Below are positions 44,220 to 52,971 of a stretch of DNA of 64,000 bases, one piece after another. The translations under genes and the position numbers were made by a program. Below the pieces are notes generated by a model. The model ran no database searches and was not told the origin of the DNA. It worked only from the letters and a program-made list of their open reading frames with translations. The first letter of the stretch is position 1; each line of letters opens with the position of its first letter. Source of the DNA: an uncultured Pseudomonadota bacterium (GTDB taxonomy: Bacteria > Pseudomonadota > Gammaproteobacteria > Burkholderiales > Usitatibacteraceae); NCBI GenBank assembly GCA_937898635.1, contig CALEJW010000044.1, positions 18,539 through 82,538 of the forward strand. The letters are read 5' to 3'.

Positions 44220-44707
44220 GGCGCCTCGACCGGCGGCGCTTCCTGCTCCTGGCCGGCGCGATCGCCCTGGCGCCGGCGGCCGGCGCGAGGCTCCCGGCGG
44301 GCATGGCGCTCGCCACCGACCTGCGGGCCGACGGCAAGCTCTCGCGCGAGCGCAAGGCGCCCCTCGTCGTCCTCTTCAGCCTGCCGGGCTGCCCCTACTG
44401 CGAGATCGTGCGCCGCTCGCACCTGGCGCCGCTGCTTCGCGATCCGCGACGGGCCGGGCAGGCGATCGTGCGGCAGGTGGACATCGACGGGGAGCAGGCC
44501 GTGGTCGATTTTTCCGGGCGCACGACCACCCATGCCGCCATCGCCCGCGCCCACGGCTTTCGCGCGGCGCCCGTGGTGGTCTTCTGGGACGGGGAAGGCC
44601 GGCCGATCGCCGAACCCCTGGCCGGGATGCTCCTGCCGGACTTCTACTCCGCCTACCTCGAGGCCGCGCTGGACACGGCCCGGGCGACCCTCGCCCCGGG
44701 CCGCTGA
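44216..44707 (+). CDS. exported thioredoxin-fold protein (SoxW-like)
   Basis: A 163-residue protein with a Tat-like leader (DRRRFLLLAGAIAL) and a thioredoxin fold with a CPYC active site in LFSLPGCPYCEIV, plus the cis-Pro segment AAPVVVFWDG. It would keep Sox cysteines reduced in the periplasm, as SoxW does. The active-site dipeptide PY differs from the GP of cytoplasmic thioredoxin. Last gene of the sox region. Confidence 0.82.
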   Translation: MRRLDRRRFLLLAGAIALAPAAGARLPAGMALATDLRADGKLSRERKAPLVVLFSLPGCPYCEIVRRSHLAPLLRDPRRAGQAIVRQVDIDGEQAVVDFSGRTTTHAAIARAHGFRAAPVVVFWDGEGRPIAEPLAGMLLPDFYSAYLEAALDTARATLAPGR

Positions 44708-44774
44708 GGGCGCTCCGCCCGCGGGCCAACGGCATGCCACGCCCGCCGCGGCGACCCGGCAACTCCCGGCCGGA

Positions 44775-44788
44775 TTGCGGCAGATCAA
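44775..44788 (+). promoter_or_regulatory. FNR/CRP-family-like box upstream of the Nfn/OFOR operon
   Basis: TTGCGGCAGATCAA matches the FNR consensus TTGAT-N4-ATCAA except at bases 4-5. Its centre, 44781.5, lies 29.5 bp before a weak -10 candidate TAATGT (44811-44816), which is the spacing of class II FNR promoters. The arms GGCAGATC (44780-44787) and GATCTGCC (44833-44840) and a direct repeat CAACAGGAT (44786 and 44827) occur in the same 205-bp gap. Confidence 0.35.
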
Positions 44789-44912
44789 CAGGATAGGACC
44801 CCGGTGGGCCTAATGTCCCCAAAGTCCAACAGGATCTGCCGGGACCGGGGCCTGGGGCCCCTCCGGCAGGCGGACGCAGGACGCGCCCGCAAGCCCAGGA
44901 GGGGCCGTCAAG

Positions 44913-45836
44913 ATGAGTCCGGAACCGTCGCAATCCTTCGAAATCGTCGCCCGCGAGGATTTCTCCGACGTCACATACCTGCTCGAAGTGCGCCACCCGA
45001 TGCTCGCCCGGGCTGCCCGGGCGGGGCAGTTCGTGATCGTGATGGAGCACGAGCACGGCGAGCGCATACCCCTCACGATCGCCGACTTCGACCGCGAGGC
45101 CGGCACGGTCACGCTGGTGATCCAGGCCGTCGGCAAGACCACGCGGGAGATGCAGAAGAACTGCCGCGTGGGGACGAGCCTTTACGCGATGGTCGGCCCG
45201 ATGGGCATCCCCAGCCACATCGGCGGCAAGAAGAAGGTGGTGTGCGTGGGCGGCGGCCTCGGCGTGGCGCCGATCTTCCCGCAGGCGCGCGCCTGGAAGG
45301 AAAGCGGCGCCTACGTGATCGGCGTCCTGGGCTTCCGCAACCGCGGCCTGGTCTTCTGGGAGGACAAGTTCCGCGCCTGCTGCGACGAGCTGATCCTGTG
45401 CACCGACGACGGCTCGGCCGGGATCAAGGGCCTCGTCACGGAGGGCATCAAGCAGGCCATCGCGAAGCACGCCGACATCGAGGAACTGGTCGCCATCGGC
45501 CCGCCGGTGATGATGAAGGGCTGCGCCGAGGCGACGCGGCCGCACCGGATCAAGACCATGGTGAGCCTGAACCCGGTCATGGTGGACGGCACCGGGATGT
45601 GCGGCGGCTGCCGGGTGAAGATCGGCGAGAGCGTGAAGTTCGCCTGCGTGGACGGGCCCGACTTCGACGGCCACCTCGTGGACTTCGACGACCTCATGGC
45701 GCGGCTCACCCGCTACCGCACGGCGGAGAAGGAGGCCGTGGAGCGCTGGCAGGAGAGCTGCCGCATGCCCGGCAAGGAGGCGCTCGCCGCGGAGCCCGCG
45801 CCCGCGATCGACGACCGTCCGTCGACGGACGGCTGA
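44913..45836 (+). CDS. NfnA-like ferredoxin-NADP+ reductase subunit alpha
   Basis: A 307-residue protein. The FAD-binding barrel (PLTIADFDREAGTVTLVIQ) and NAD-binding domain (GGGLGVAPIFPQARA) are followed by a [2Fe-2S] loop MCGGCRVKIG with a further Cys in KFACVDG. This is the NfnA/SudB type, which pairs with a GltD-like large subunit. In characterised bacteria NfnAB couples NADH- and ferredoxin-dependent NADP+ reduction by flavin bifurcation. A ~25-residue tail is extra. The NfnB-like gene follows after 46 bp. Confidence 0.85.
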   Translation: MSPEPSQSFEIVAREDFSDVTYLLEVRHPMLARAARAGQFVIVMEHEHGERIPLTIADFDREAGTVTLVIQAVGKTTREMQKNCRVGTSLYAMVGPMGIPSHIGGKKKVVCVGGGLGVAPIFPQARAWKESGAYVIGVLGFRNRGLVFWEDKFRACCDELILCTDDGSAGIKGLVTEGIKQAIAKHADIEELVAIGPPVMMKGCAEATRPHRIKTMVSLNPVMVDGTGMCGGCRVKIGESVKFACVDGPDFDGHLVDFDDLMARLTRYRTAEKEAVERWQESCRMPGKEALAAEPAPAIDDRPSTDG

Positions 45837-45882
45837 AGCGCGACGCAAGGCACCCCGGCAAGGCACAAGGCATACGGAAGGA

Positions 45883-47397
45883 ATGGCGAGAATGGCCAAG
45901 AAGAAGACGATCAGGACGATTCCCCAGGAGCGCACGCCGGTCCAGGAGCAGGACCCGCGCGAGCGCGCCCGGAATTTCGGGGAGGTCTCGCTCGGCTACC
46001 GGCTGGAGGAAGCCCTCGTCGAGGCCGAGCGCTGCCTGCAGTGCGCCGACGAGCCCTGCGTGCGCGGCTGTCCGGTCGGGATCGACATCCCCGGCTTCAT
46101 CCAGAAGATCACGGAGAAGCACCACCAGGGCGCCTACGACATCATCACCGACACCAACCTGCTGCCTTCGATCTGCGGGCGCGTGTGCCCGCAGGAGAAC
46201 CAGTGCGAGGGCGTGTGCACCGTGGGCGACACGCTGGAGCCGGTGGCCATCGGGCGGCTCGAGCGCTTCGTGGGCGACATGGCGATCCGCGAAGGCTGGG
46301 CCAACATCCCCTACATCGAGCCGAACGGCTACCGCGTCGGCATCGTGGGCGCCGGCCCGGCCGGCATGGCCTGCGCGGCCGACATGGCCAAGGCGGGCTG
46401 CGAGGTCGTGGTCTACGAGGCCTTCCACCAGCCCGGCGGCGTGCTCAAGTACGGCATCCCCGACTTCCGCCTGCCCAACGACGTGATCGACGCCGAGATC
46501 GAGAAGCTGCGCCGCCTCGGCATCCGCTTCGAGTGCAACACGCTGGTCGGGCGCCTCTTCACCATCGAGCAGATGGTGACCGAGATGGGCTTCCACGCGG
46601 TGTTCATCGGCACCGGCGCCGGCTACCCGAGCTTCATGGGCATCCCGGGCGAGTCGTTGAACGGCGTGCTCTCGGCCAACGAGCTCCTCACGCGCTGCAA
46701 CCTCATGCGCGCGCGCGACTTCCCGAACTTCGACACGCCGCTGCAGCCCGGCAAGCGCGTGACGGTCATCGGCGCGGGCAACACGGCGATGGACGCGATG
46801 CGCGTGTCGCTGCGCCTGGGCGCGGAGAAGGTGTACTGCATCTACCGCCGCACCAAGGCGGAGGCCCCGGCGCGCGCGGAGGAAGTGCACCACGCGGAGG
46901 AGGAGGGCATCGACTTCAACTGGCTCACCAGCCCCATCGAGCTCCTCGGCGACGCCTCGAACGCGGTCCGGGCGATGCGCTGCATCCGCATGGAGCTGGG
47001 CGAACCCGACGACTCCGGCCGGCGCCGGCCCGTGCCCGTGCCGGGGAGCGAATTCGAGATCGAGACCGACATGGTCGTCTTCGCCATCGGCACGAACGCG
47101 AACCCGATCCTCGGCCAGACGGCGAAACTCAAGCTCAACAAGCGCGGCTACATCGAGACCGACGACTCGCTCGCCACCTCGATCGCGGGCGTGTACGCCG
47201 GGGGCGACATCGTCACGGGCGCGGCGACCGTCATCCAGGCGATGGGCGCCGGGCGCACCGCCGCGAGGAGCATGAAGGCCTATCTCGGCCTTCGCGACAC
47301 CGACAGCGTCTACACCCCAGACACCGACGACCCGGCCGGCCGGCGCTTCGGCATCCCGGCCGCGGAGCACAACTTCGCGCGGGTGCGGCTCGCCTAG
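45883..47397 (+). CDS. NfnB-like (GltA/GltD family) subunit of an NADPH:ferredoxin/NADH transhydrogenase
   Basis: A 504-residue flavoprotein. The N-terminal domain has CLQCADEPCVRGCPVG and CGRVCPQENQCEGVC for two 4Fe-4S clusters, then an FAD site VGIVGAGPAGMACAAD and an NADP site VIGAGNTAMDAMRVSLRLG. The family also contains the archaeal-type glutamate synthase, but the NfnA-like partner next to it and absence of a glutamate synthase large subunit favour Nfn. ATG at 45883, with an alternative ATG three codons later. Upstream of a ferredoxin-dependent 2-oxoacid oxidoreductase. Confidence 0.85.
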   Translation: MARMAKKKTIRTIPQERTPVQEQDPRERARNFGEVSLGYRLEEALVEAERCLQCADEPCVRGCPVGIDIPGFIQKITEKHHQGAYDIITDTNLLPSICGRVCPQENQCEGVCTVGDTLEPVAIGRLERFVGDMAIREGWANIPYIEPNGYRVGIVGAGPAGMACAADMAKAGCEVVVYEAFHQPGGVLKYGIPDFRLPNDVIDAEIEKLRRLGIRFECNTLVGRLFTIEQMVTEMGFHAVFIGTGAGYPSFMGIPGESLNGVLSANELLTRCNLMRARDFPNFDTPLQPGKRVTVIGAGNTAMDAMRVSLRLGAEKVYCIYRRTKAEAPARAEEVHHAEEEGIDFNWLTSPIELLGDASNAVRAMRCIRMELGEPDDSGRRRPVPVPGSEFEIETDMVVFAIGTNANPILGQTAKLKLNKRGYIETDDSLATSIAGVYAGGDIVTGAATVIQAMGAGRTAARSMKAYLGLRDTDSVYTPDTDDPAGRRFGIPAAEHNFARVRLA

Positions 47398-47445
47398 CGC
47401 CGCCCCCGGCGACCCCGACACCGGAAGGACCTCCAAGGCACCCCC

Positions 47446-49356
47446 ATGAGCGAAACCGAGCAGCTGGAACGATCGACCCGGGCCCGCAGCGCCCCCGCCG
47501 CGAAGCCCAAGCCCGCGGTCGTCCTTCCCGAGCACATCGTCGAGGTGATCAGCGATTCCGGCGAGGGCGCGCAGCGCTGCGGCCAGTCGCTCGCCGCCAT
47601 CGCCGCGCGCAGCGGCAACGGCATCTGGACGGTGGAGATCATTCCCGCGGAGATCCAGCCCCCGGCGCGAAGCGTGGCCGGCGCGAGCGGCATCCGCATC
47701 CGGATCGGCGCGAAGCAGGTGACCAACGGCGGCGACGAGACGGACCTCGCCGTCGCGTTCAACGAGCAGGTGCTCCTCGGCCGGGTGCGCGCCGGAGAGC
47801 TCAAGCCCGGCGCCACGATCCTCCTGGAGAACGCCTGGCGCGAGCACCGCGACGCGGCGATCGTCAAGTCCTTCGAGGACACGGTGGAGGCGCTGAAGAA
47901 GGGCGGCTACCGCGTGATCGAGATCCCGCTCGAGCGTGAATGCCGCGCCCTCATGACCGACGCGCGCCGCGGCAAGAACATGTTCGTGCTGGGCATGCTC
48001 TGCAGCATCTACAGCTTCGACCTGCAGATCGGCCGCGAGCAGGTGGCCCTCACCTTCGGCAAGAAGGACCGCTCGATCATCGACTCCAACGTGAAGCTCC
48101 TGGAGGCGGGATTCGCGTGGGCCGAGGCGAACCTCGACTTCAAGTACGCGATTCCCGCGCGCAAGAGCGCCGTCGCGCAGGTGGTGACCAACGGCAACAC
48201 CGCGATCGCGCTGGGCGTGCTCGCCTCGGGCATGGACATCTGCGCGATGTACCCGATCACGCCGGCGACTTCCGCGTCCCACTACCTGTCGGACTGCTTC
48301 GAGAAGGTGGGCGGCATGGTCCACCAGGCCGAGGACGAGATCGCCGCCTGCGCCTTCGCGATCGGCGCCTCCTATGCGGGGCGGTGCGCGGTCACGATCA
48401 CCTCCGGCCCCGGCTTCTCCCTCAAGCAGGAAGGCCTCGGTCTCGCCGTCATGGCCGAGATCCCGCTCGTGGTGGTGAACGTGCAGCGGGGAGGGCCGAG
48501 CACCGGGCAGCCGACCAAGGTGGAGCAGGGAGACCTCCTCACCGCGGTGTACGGCAGCCACGGCGACGCGCCCAAGGTCGTGATGGCCGTGAGCGGCATC
48601 GAGGACTGCTTCTACTCGATGATCACCGCGAGGAAGATCGCCGAGACCTTCAACATGGTGGTGGTGGTCCTCTCGGACGCGAGCCTCGCCACGGCCCAGG
48701 CGCCGTTCCCGCGGCCGGTCTTCAGCGAGGACTGGCTCGCGCCCCCGCTCGACCAGTCGCCGCTGCCCGCGGGCGCCAAGCCCTACGACTGGGACGCCGT
48801 CACCGGCATCGCCCGGCGCTTCGTGCCGGGCCAGCCGGGGGGCATGCACACCGTGACCGGCCTCGCGCACGACCGCGCGAGCAAGGTCGCCTACGACCCG
48901 GCCATCAACGAGGAGGGGCTGCGCGCCCGCAGCCTCAAGCTCGCGGCGCTGCAGAAGACGCTCAAGGCGCCGCCCGTGTTCGGCGACCCCGAGGGCGACC
49001 TGCTGGTGGTGGGGTGGGGGAGCACGAAGGGCGTGATCGAGGAGGCCGTCGAGCGCCTTCGCGCCGAGGGCCGCAAGGTGTCCTCGCTGAACCTTCGCTT
49101 CATCCAGCCGATGCCCTCGGGCATCGGCGAGATCCTGCGCCGCTTCCGCAAGGTGATGGCGGTGGAGGGCGGCTGGGGCGACCGCCTCGAGGACGAGCTC
49201 ATCGACGAGAACAACCGCCGCTACACGGCGCTCGCGATGATGCTGCGCTCGCGCTTCCTGGTCGACGTCGACTGCTGGAGCGAGGCACGCGGGCAGCCCA
49301 TCAAGCCCGGCAACGTGGTGAAGGCGCTGCGCGCCAAACTCGACGAAGGACGATAG
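47446..49356 (+). CDS. 2-oxoacid:ferredoxin oxidoreductase, fused gamma-alpha subunit (second system)
   Basis: A 636-residue subunit with a gamma domain (DSGEGAQRCGQSLAAIAARSG) and an alpha domain (GNTAIALGVLASGMDICAMY, YPITPATSASHYL, EDEIAACAFAIGASYAG, TSGPGFSLKQEGLGLA, QRGGPSTGQPTK). It is clearly diverged from the subunit at 25734-27581, so this is a separate enzyme rather than a recent duplicate. The 2-oxoacid is unknown. A ~30-residue Ala/Pro-rich N-terminal extension precedes the gamma domain. The beta gene follows after two bases. Confidence 0.87.
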   Translation: MSETEQLERSTRARSAPAAKPKPAVVLPEHIVEVISDSGEGAQRCGQSLAAIAARSGNGIWTVEIIPAEIQPPARSVAGASGIRIRIGAKQVTNGGDETDLAVAFNEQVLLGRVRAGELKPGATILLENAWREHRDAAIVKSFEDTVEALKKGGYRVIEIPLERECRALMTDARRGKNMFVLGMLCSIYSFDLQIGREQVALTFGKKDRSIIDSNVKLLEAGFAWAEANLDFKYAIPARKSAVAQVVTNGNTAIALGVLASGMDICAMYPITPATSASHYLSDCFEKVGGMVHQAEDEIAACAFAIGASYAGRCAVTITSGPGFSLKQEGLGLAVMAEIPLVVVNVQRGGPSTGQPTKVEQGDLLTAVYGSHGDAPKVVMAVSGIEDCFYSMITARKIAETFNMVVVVLSDASLATAQAPFPRPVFSEDWLAPPLDQSPLPAGAKPYDWDAVTGIARRFVPGQPGGMHTVTGLAHDRASKVAYDPAINEEGLRARSLKLAALQKTLKAPPVFGDPEGDLLVVGWGSTKGVIEEAVERLRAEGRKVSSLNLRFIQPMPSGIGEILRRFRKVMAVEGGWGDRLEDELIDENNRRYTALAMMLRSRFLVDVDCWSEARGQPIKPGNVVKALRAKLDEGR

Positions 49357-49358
49357 CG

Positions 49359-50345
49359 ATGGCCCGACCCCTGTCCCAGTGCATCATCAAGCTCCACGAG
49401 GAGCACCACAACCTCGAGGACTACCAGGGCGGCGTGCCGCGCTGGTGCAACGGCTGCGGCGACAACGCGATCCTCGCGGCGGTGCAGCGCCTGTGCCGGG
49501 ACGAGAACCTCGCGCCCGAGCGCACCGTGTTCGTCTCGGGCATCGGCTGCTCGAGCCGCTTTCCCCACTACATGAAGACCTACGGCTTCCACGGCATCCA
49601 CGGCCGGGCCTTCCCGATCGCCCAGGGCGTGAAGATGGCGCGCCCCGACCTGAACGTCTTCGTGAACACGGGCGACGGCGACTGCTGCTCCATCGGGGCG
49701 GCGCACTGGATCCACGCCATCCGCTACAACATGAACATGACGGTGATCCTGCACGACAACCACGTGTACGGGCTCACGAAGAAGCAGGCTTCCCCCACCT
49801 CGCCCGTGGGGCTCAGGAGCAACACGACGCCGCGCGGCTCCGTCCTCGAGGCGCTGAACCCCCTCACGGTCACCCTGGGCGTGCAGAACGTCTCGTTCGT
49901 CGCGCAGGCCGTGGACTGGATCCCGGAGCTCATGTACGACATCGTCTCCAAGGCGTTCCACCACCGCGGCTTCTCGTTCATCCGCATCATCCAGCGCTGC
50001 CCCGAGTTCCTGCCCAAGATGTTCGAGCCCTGGCTGCACGACCCCGGCAAGACGCTCCTCCTCACGCACGCGAACGGCCTGCAGCCGAGCCCGGAGCTCG
50101 CCCGGACCTACAAGAACCAGCGCGAGCACGATCCGCTCGACATCCACCGCGCCCGCGAGATCGCCTCCACGGAGGACCCGATCCCCGTGGGCGTCCTGTA
50201 CCACAACCCCGAAGTGCCGTGCTACGAGGACCTTCGCGGCGCGGGCGGGCCGCGGACGGTGGACGCGATCCGCAAGGGGCTGGAGGCGGAGTTCGACAAA
50301 TTCACCTTCTGGCCCGAGGCCGAGGGCCAGGACCGCGCCGCGTAG
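49359..50345 (+). CDS. 2-oxoacid:ferredoxin oxidoreductase beta subunit (second system)
   Basis: A 328-residue ThDP-binding subunit: RWCNGCGDNAILAAVQRL, GIGCSSRFPHYM and the ThDP/Mg motif TGDGDCCSIGAAHW with HDNHVYGLTKKQASPTS. The Cys-x-x-Cys near residue 30 would bind Fe-S, as in the family. It completes the enzyme with the upstream gamma-alpha subunit. The unknown ferredoxin-tailed protein begins 37 bp after its stop. Confidence 0.89.
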   Translation: MARPLSQCIIKLHEEHHNLEDYQGGVPRWCNGCGDNAILAAVQRLCRDENLAPERTVFVSGIGCSSRFPHYMKTYGFHGIHGRAFPIAQGVKMARPDLNVFVNTGDGDCCSIGAAHWIHAIRYNMNMTVILHDNHVYGLTKKQASPTSPVGLRSNTTPRGSVLEALNPLTVTLGVQNVSFVAQAVDWIPELMYDIVSKAFHHRGFSFIRIIQRCPEFLPKMFEPWLHDPGKTLLLTHANGLQPSPELARTYKNQREHDPLDIHRAREIASTEDPIPVGVLYHNPEVPCYEDLRGAGGPRTVDAIRKGLEAEFDKFTFWPEAEGQDRAA

Positions 50346-50382
50346 GCGCCCGGCGCGACAACGACCGTTGAGGCAACAAGAG

Positions 50383-52599
50383 ATGGACATGGCAGCCAAG
50401 TTCCAGGACCAGCTGGTCTTCCACCTGACGGGACGGCGATCGGGCGAGGGGCTCGCGCCCGTCGACGCGCGCCCGATGCGCCCGGCGCTCCTCGCGGGCT
50501 ACCGCGACCTCGCGCGGCTGCGGCACGACTACCCGCTGGTCCTCCTGGAGAACGGCGCGACCGACGGCTTCGCCGCCTCGCTCACGCTGCTGGTGAACCA
50601 CGTCCTGGAAACCCTCGCCCCGCGCGGGCTCGAGGGCGAGCGCCTTCGCAAGCACGTCCTGCGCCTGGAGCGCGAGATGCGCGCGATGCTGGCCGCCGGG
50701 ACCGAGGGCAGCGTCTCCGAGCTCTGGGCCGCCGCCGCCGCGAAGCTCGCCGACGACGCTGACGAGAGCGTGGCGAAGATCCTGGCCCTGGCCGGGGACA
50801 CGCTCAAGGCCGATGGCGAGCTCGTGGACTGCGACGAGCGCCTGCCCGCCCGCTTCATGGCCCACGCCTGGCGCCACGTGCAGGCGCAGAAGGGGGAGCT
50901 CTTCCACGGCCACATCGACGCGCTGCAGCGCAAGCTCTCCGACATCCTGCGCGCCGCCTTCGCGCACTCCGAGGCCGGGCAGCGGCCCGAGGCCCTGCGC
51001 GCGAGCGTCGGGGGCCTGCACGCGACCGACTTCGACTTCGACGCGATGTCGCGGCTGGTCGTCCGGAACGTCCCGAAGGACCAGCTTCCCGCGCCGCGAC
51101 GCAAGCGCATCGAATGGGCGCTTTCCGTCCTCAAGGCCCAGCGCTTCCACGCCTCCCCGCGGATCGCGAGCGACGCGCCCGTTCACGACTTCCACTTCGA
51201 CAACGTCGCCGCCGCGGTCGCCGCCTATCGCGAGCGCCTTCCGCAGGTGGTGGAGCTGGTGAAGGCGATGGCGATCGCCGACCTCGAGACGCGCAACGGC
51301 TACGACGAGGCGGACCACGATCCCTACTTCGAGTCCTACGACGAGAATTCCCTCGCGGCCGAGGACATGGCGCTCTTCCCCGACTACCTCGTGAGCATTC
51401 CCGTGGGGCGCAACGACGCCCCCGAGAACGCGGGCCTCATGGACACGCTCTCCTCGGGGCTTCCGGTGAAGGTGGTCGTGCAGATCACGGACCTCTTCGA
51501 GGAGTCCTCGATCGGCACCGGGCACTTCGCCTTCGGCATCCGCGCCGCGCGGCTCGCCACGGCCGCGATGGGACTGGGCGGCATGTTCGCCCTCCAGGCC
51601 TCGAGCTCCACCCTGTACCGGATGCGCCACCGGGTCGAGCAGGGCATGGGCTGCCGCGGGCCCGCGCTCTTCAGCGTGTTCGCCGGCGCGCCCGACCACG
51701 CCAGCGCGCTGCCGCGCTACCTCACGGCCGCCGCGGCCAAGGAATCGCGCGCCTTTCCCGCCTTCGTCTACGACGCGGCCGGCGGGGAGAACTGGGCGAC
51801 CCGCTTCTCGCTGGAGCACAACCGCGATCCCGAGACGGACTGGCCGGCCGATCCCTTCGAGTACGCCGACGATTCCCTGCAGCGGGTACGCGAGACGGTG
51901 GCCTTCACCTTCGCCGACTTCGCGCTGTGCGACCGGCGCAACGCCGGGCATTTCGCCGTCGTGCCGCGCGAGCGCTGGACGGCCGCCATGATGCCGGCCG
52001 CGCAGTGGCTGGCTCTTCCCGAGCGCGAGTCCGCGGAGCGAATTCCCTACGTGCTCGCCGTTGACGACGACGAGGTGCTGCACCGCGTGCTCGTCGACGC
52101 GAAGATGATGCAGGCCACGCGGCGCTGCCTGCTGCTCTGGCACCGGCTGCAGGAGCACGCCGGCATCCACGATTCCCACGCCGAGCGCCTGCTCGCCCGG
52201 GAGCGCACCGCCTGGGAGGCGCAGCAGAACGAGGCGCTGGAGGCGATCCGCAAGGCTTCGGCCGCCTCGCCGGCCTCTCCGGCGGCGGCCGCGGACGCGG
52301 CGCCCCCCGCGGCCGCGCAGGCCGCGCCGGCCGAGGAAGCGAAACCTCCTTCCGACGAACCGTGGATCGAGACCGCCCGGTGCCCGAGCTGCAACGAATG
52401 CCAGCTCATCAATCCCGAGATGTTCGCCTACAACGACAACAAGCAGGCCTACATCAAGGACGTGAACGCCGGCACCTACCGCCAGCTGGTCGAGGCGGCG
52501 GAGACCTGCCAGGTGGCGATCATCCATCCCGGCAAGCCGCGCAATCCGGACGAGCCCGGGCTCGAGGACCTCATGAAGCGCGCCGAGGCCTTCAACTAG
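50383..52599 (+). CDS. unrecognised 738-residue protein with C-terminal single-cluster ferredoxin domain, linked to Nfn and OFOR
   Basis: A cytoplasmic protein without membrane segments. Residues 1-~270 are helical and unknown. Residues ~270-560 (PDYLVSIPVGRND, GLPVKVVVQITDLFEES, FALQASSSTLYRMRHRVEQG, then WATRFSLEHNRDPETDW) faintly recall the C-terminal ThDP domain of pyruvate:ferredoxin oxidoreductase, but the GDGD Mg-binding motif is missing. An Ala/Pro linker (~635-665) leads to a ferredoxin-like end (CPSCNECQLINPEMFAYND, with a fourth Cys in ETCQVAII). Being the fifth gene after nfnA, nfnB, and two OFOR genes, it is probably a subunit or electron carrier of that complex. ATG at 50383 or 50389 are both possible; GAGG precedes the first. 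Confidence 0.6.
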   Translation: MDMAAKFQDQLVFHLTGRRSGEGLAPVDARPMRPALLAGYRDLARLRHDYPLVLLENGATDGFAASLTLLVNHVLETLAPRGLEGERLRKHVLRLEREMRAMLAAGTEGSVSELWAAAAAKLADDADESVAKILALAGDTLKADGELVDCDERLPARFMAHAWRHVQAQKGELFHGHIDALQRKLSDILRAAFAHSEAGQRPEALRASVGGLHATDFDFDAMSRLVVRNVPKDQLPAPRRKRIEWALSVLKAQRFHASPRIASDAPVHDFHFDNVAAAVAAYRERLPQVVELVKAMAIADLETRNGYDEADHDPYFESYDENSLAAEDMALFPDYLVSIPVGRNDAPENAGLMDTLSSGLPVKVVVQITDLFEESSIGTGHFAFGIRAARLATAAMGLGGMFALQASSSTLYRMRHRVEQGMGCRGPALFSVFAGAPDHASALPRYLTAAAAKESRAFPAFVYDAAGGENWATRFSLEHNRDPETDWPADPFEYADDSLQRVRETVAFTFADFALCDRRNAGHFAVVPRERWTAAMMPAAQWLALPERESAERIPYVLAVDDDEVLHRVLVDAKMMQATRRCLLLWHRLQEHAGIHDSHAERLLARERTAWEAQQNEALEAIRKASAASPASPAAAADAAPPAAAQAAPAEEAKPPSDEPWIETARCPSCNECQLINPEMFAYNDNKQAYIKDVNAGTYRQLVEAAETCQVAIIHPGKPRNPDEPGLEDLMKRAEAFN

Positions 52600-52608
52600 C
52601 CTCGGGCG

Positions 52609-52914
52609 CTACTTTCCCCCGAAACGGTAGTAGGTCGCGTCGAGGAAGGCGGCAATCGCCTCCTCGTCCTCGGGAAAGAGCCCGAGGTTCAGCTCCGTGC
52701 CGCAGAGCGCGACCTGGGACTTGAGCTTCGGCCAGCTCGTGACGATGCGGTTCTTCCGGAGATAGATCGCTCCCTCCGGGCCGCGGGCCTTGCGCTGGTG
52801 GCAGGCCTCGCACTTGTGCTCGGCGACGAGCCGCCGGCCTTCGGCAGGGTCCGGCGCGGCGAGGGCGGTCAGGGGAAGGGCCAATGCCAGTGCGGCTGCG
52901 GCTCGGGCGAACAT
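52609..52914 (-). CDS. small periplasmic monohaem cytochrome c
   Basis: A 101-residue protein with a signal peptide (cleavage near residue 20) and one haem motif, CEACH at 35-39. A possible Met ligand is not obvious in the class I position; the C-terminal helix (EEAIAAFLDATYYRF) is typical of small c-type cytochromes. It follows nirS and the TonB-dependent receptor on the same strand and may donate electrons to NirS or serve the receptor-linked function. Confidence 0.8.
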   Translation of the reverse strand: MFARAAAALALALPLTALAAPDPAEGRRLVAEHKCEACHQRKARGPEGAIYLRKNRIVTSWPKLKSQVALCGTELNLGLFPEDEEAIAAFLDATYYRFGGK

Positions 52915-52971
52915 GCGGGGCTCACCTCCTGCGAGGGTCGAGCGGCAAGTCTAACCCGCGTCGCCCGCGTC

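Noticed and set aside
45883..47397. Annotation as glutamate synthase small subunit.
   Set aside because: There is no glutamate synthase large subunit nearby and the NfnA-like partner is immediately upstream.
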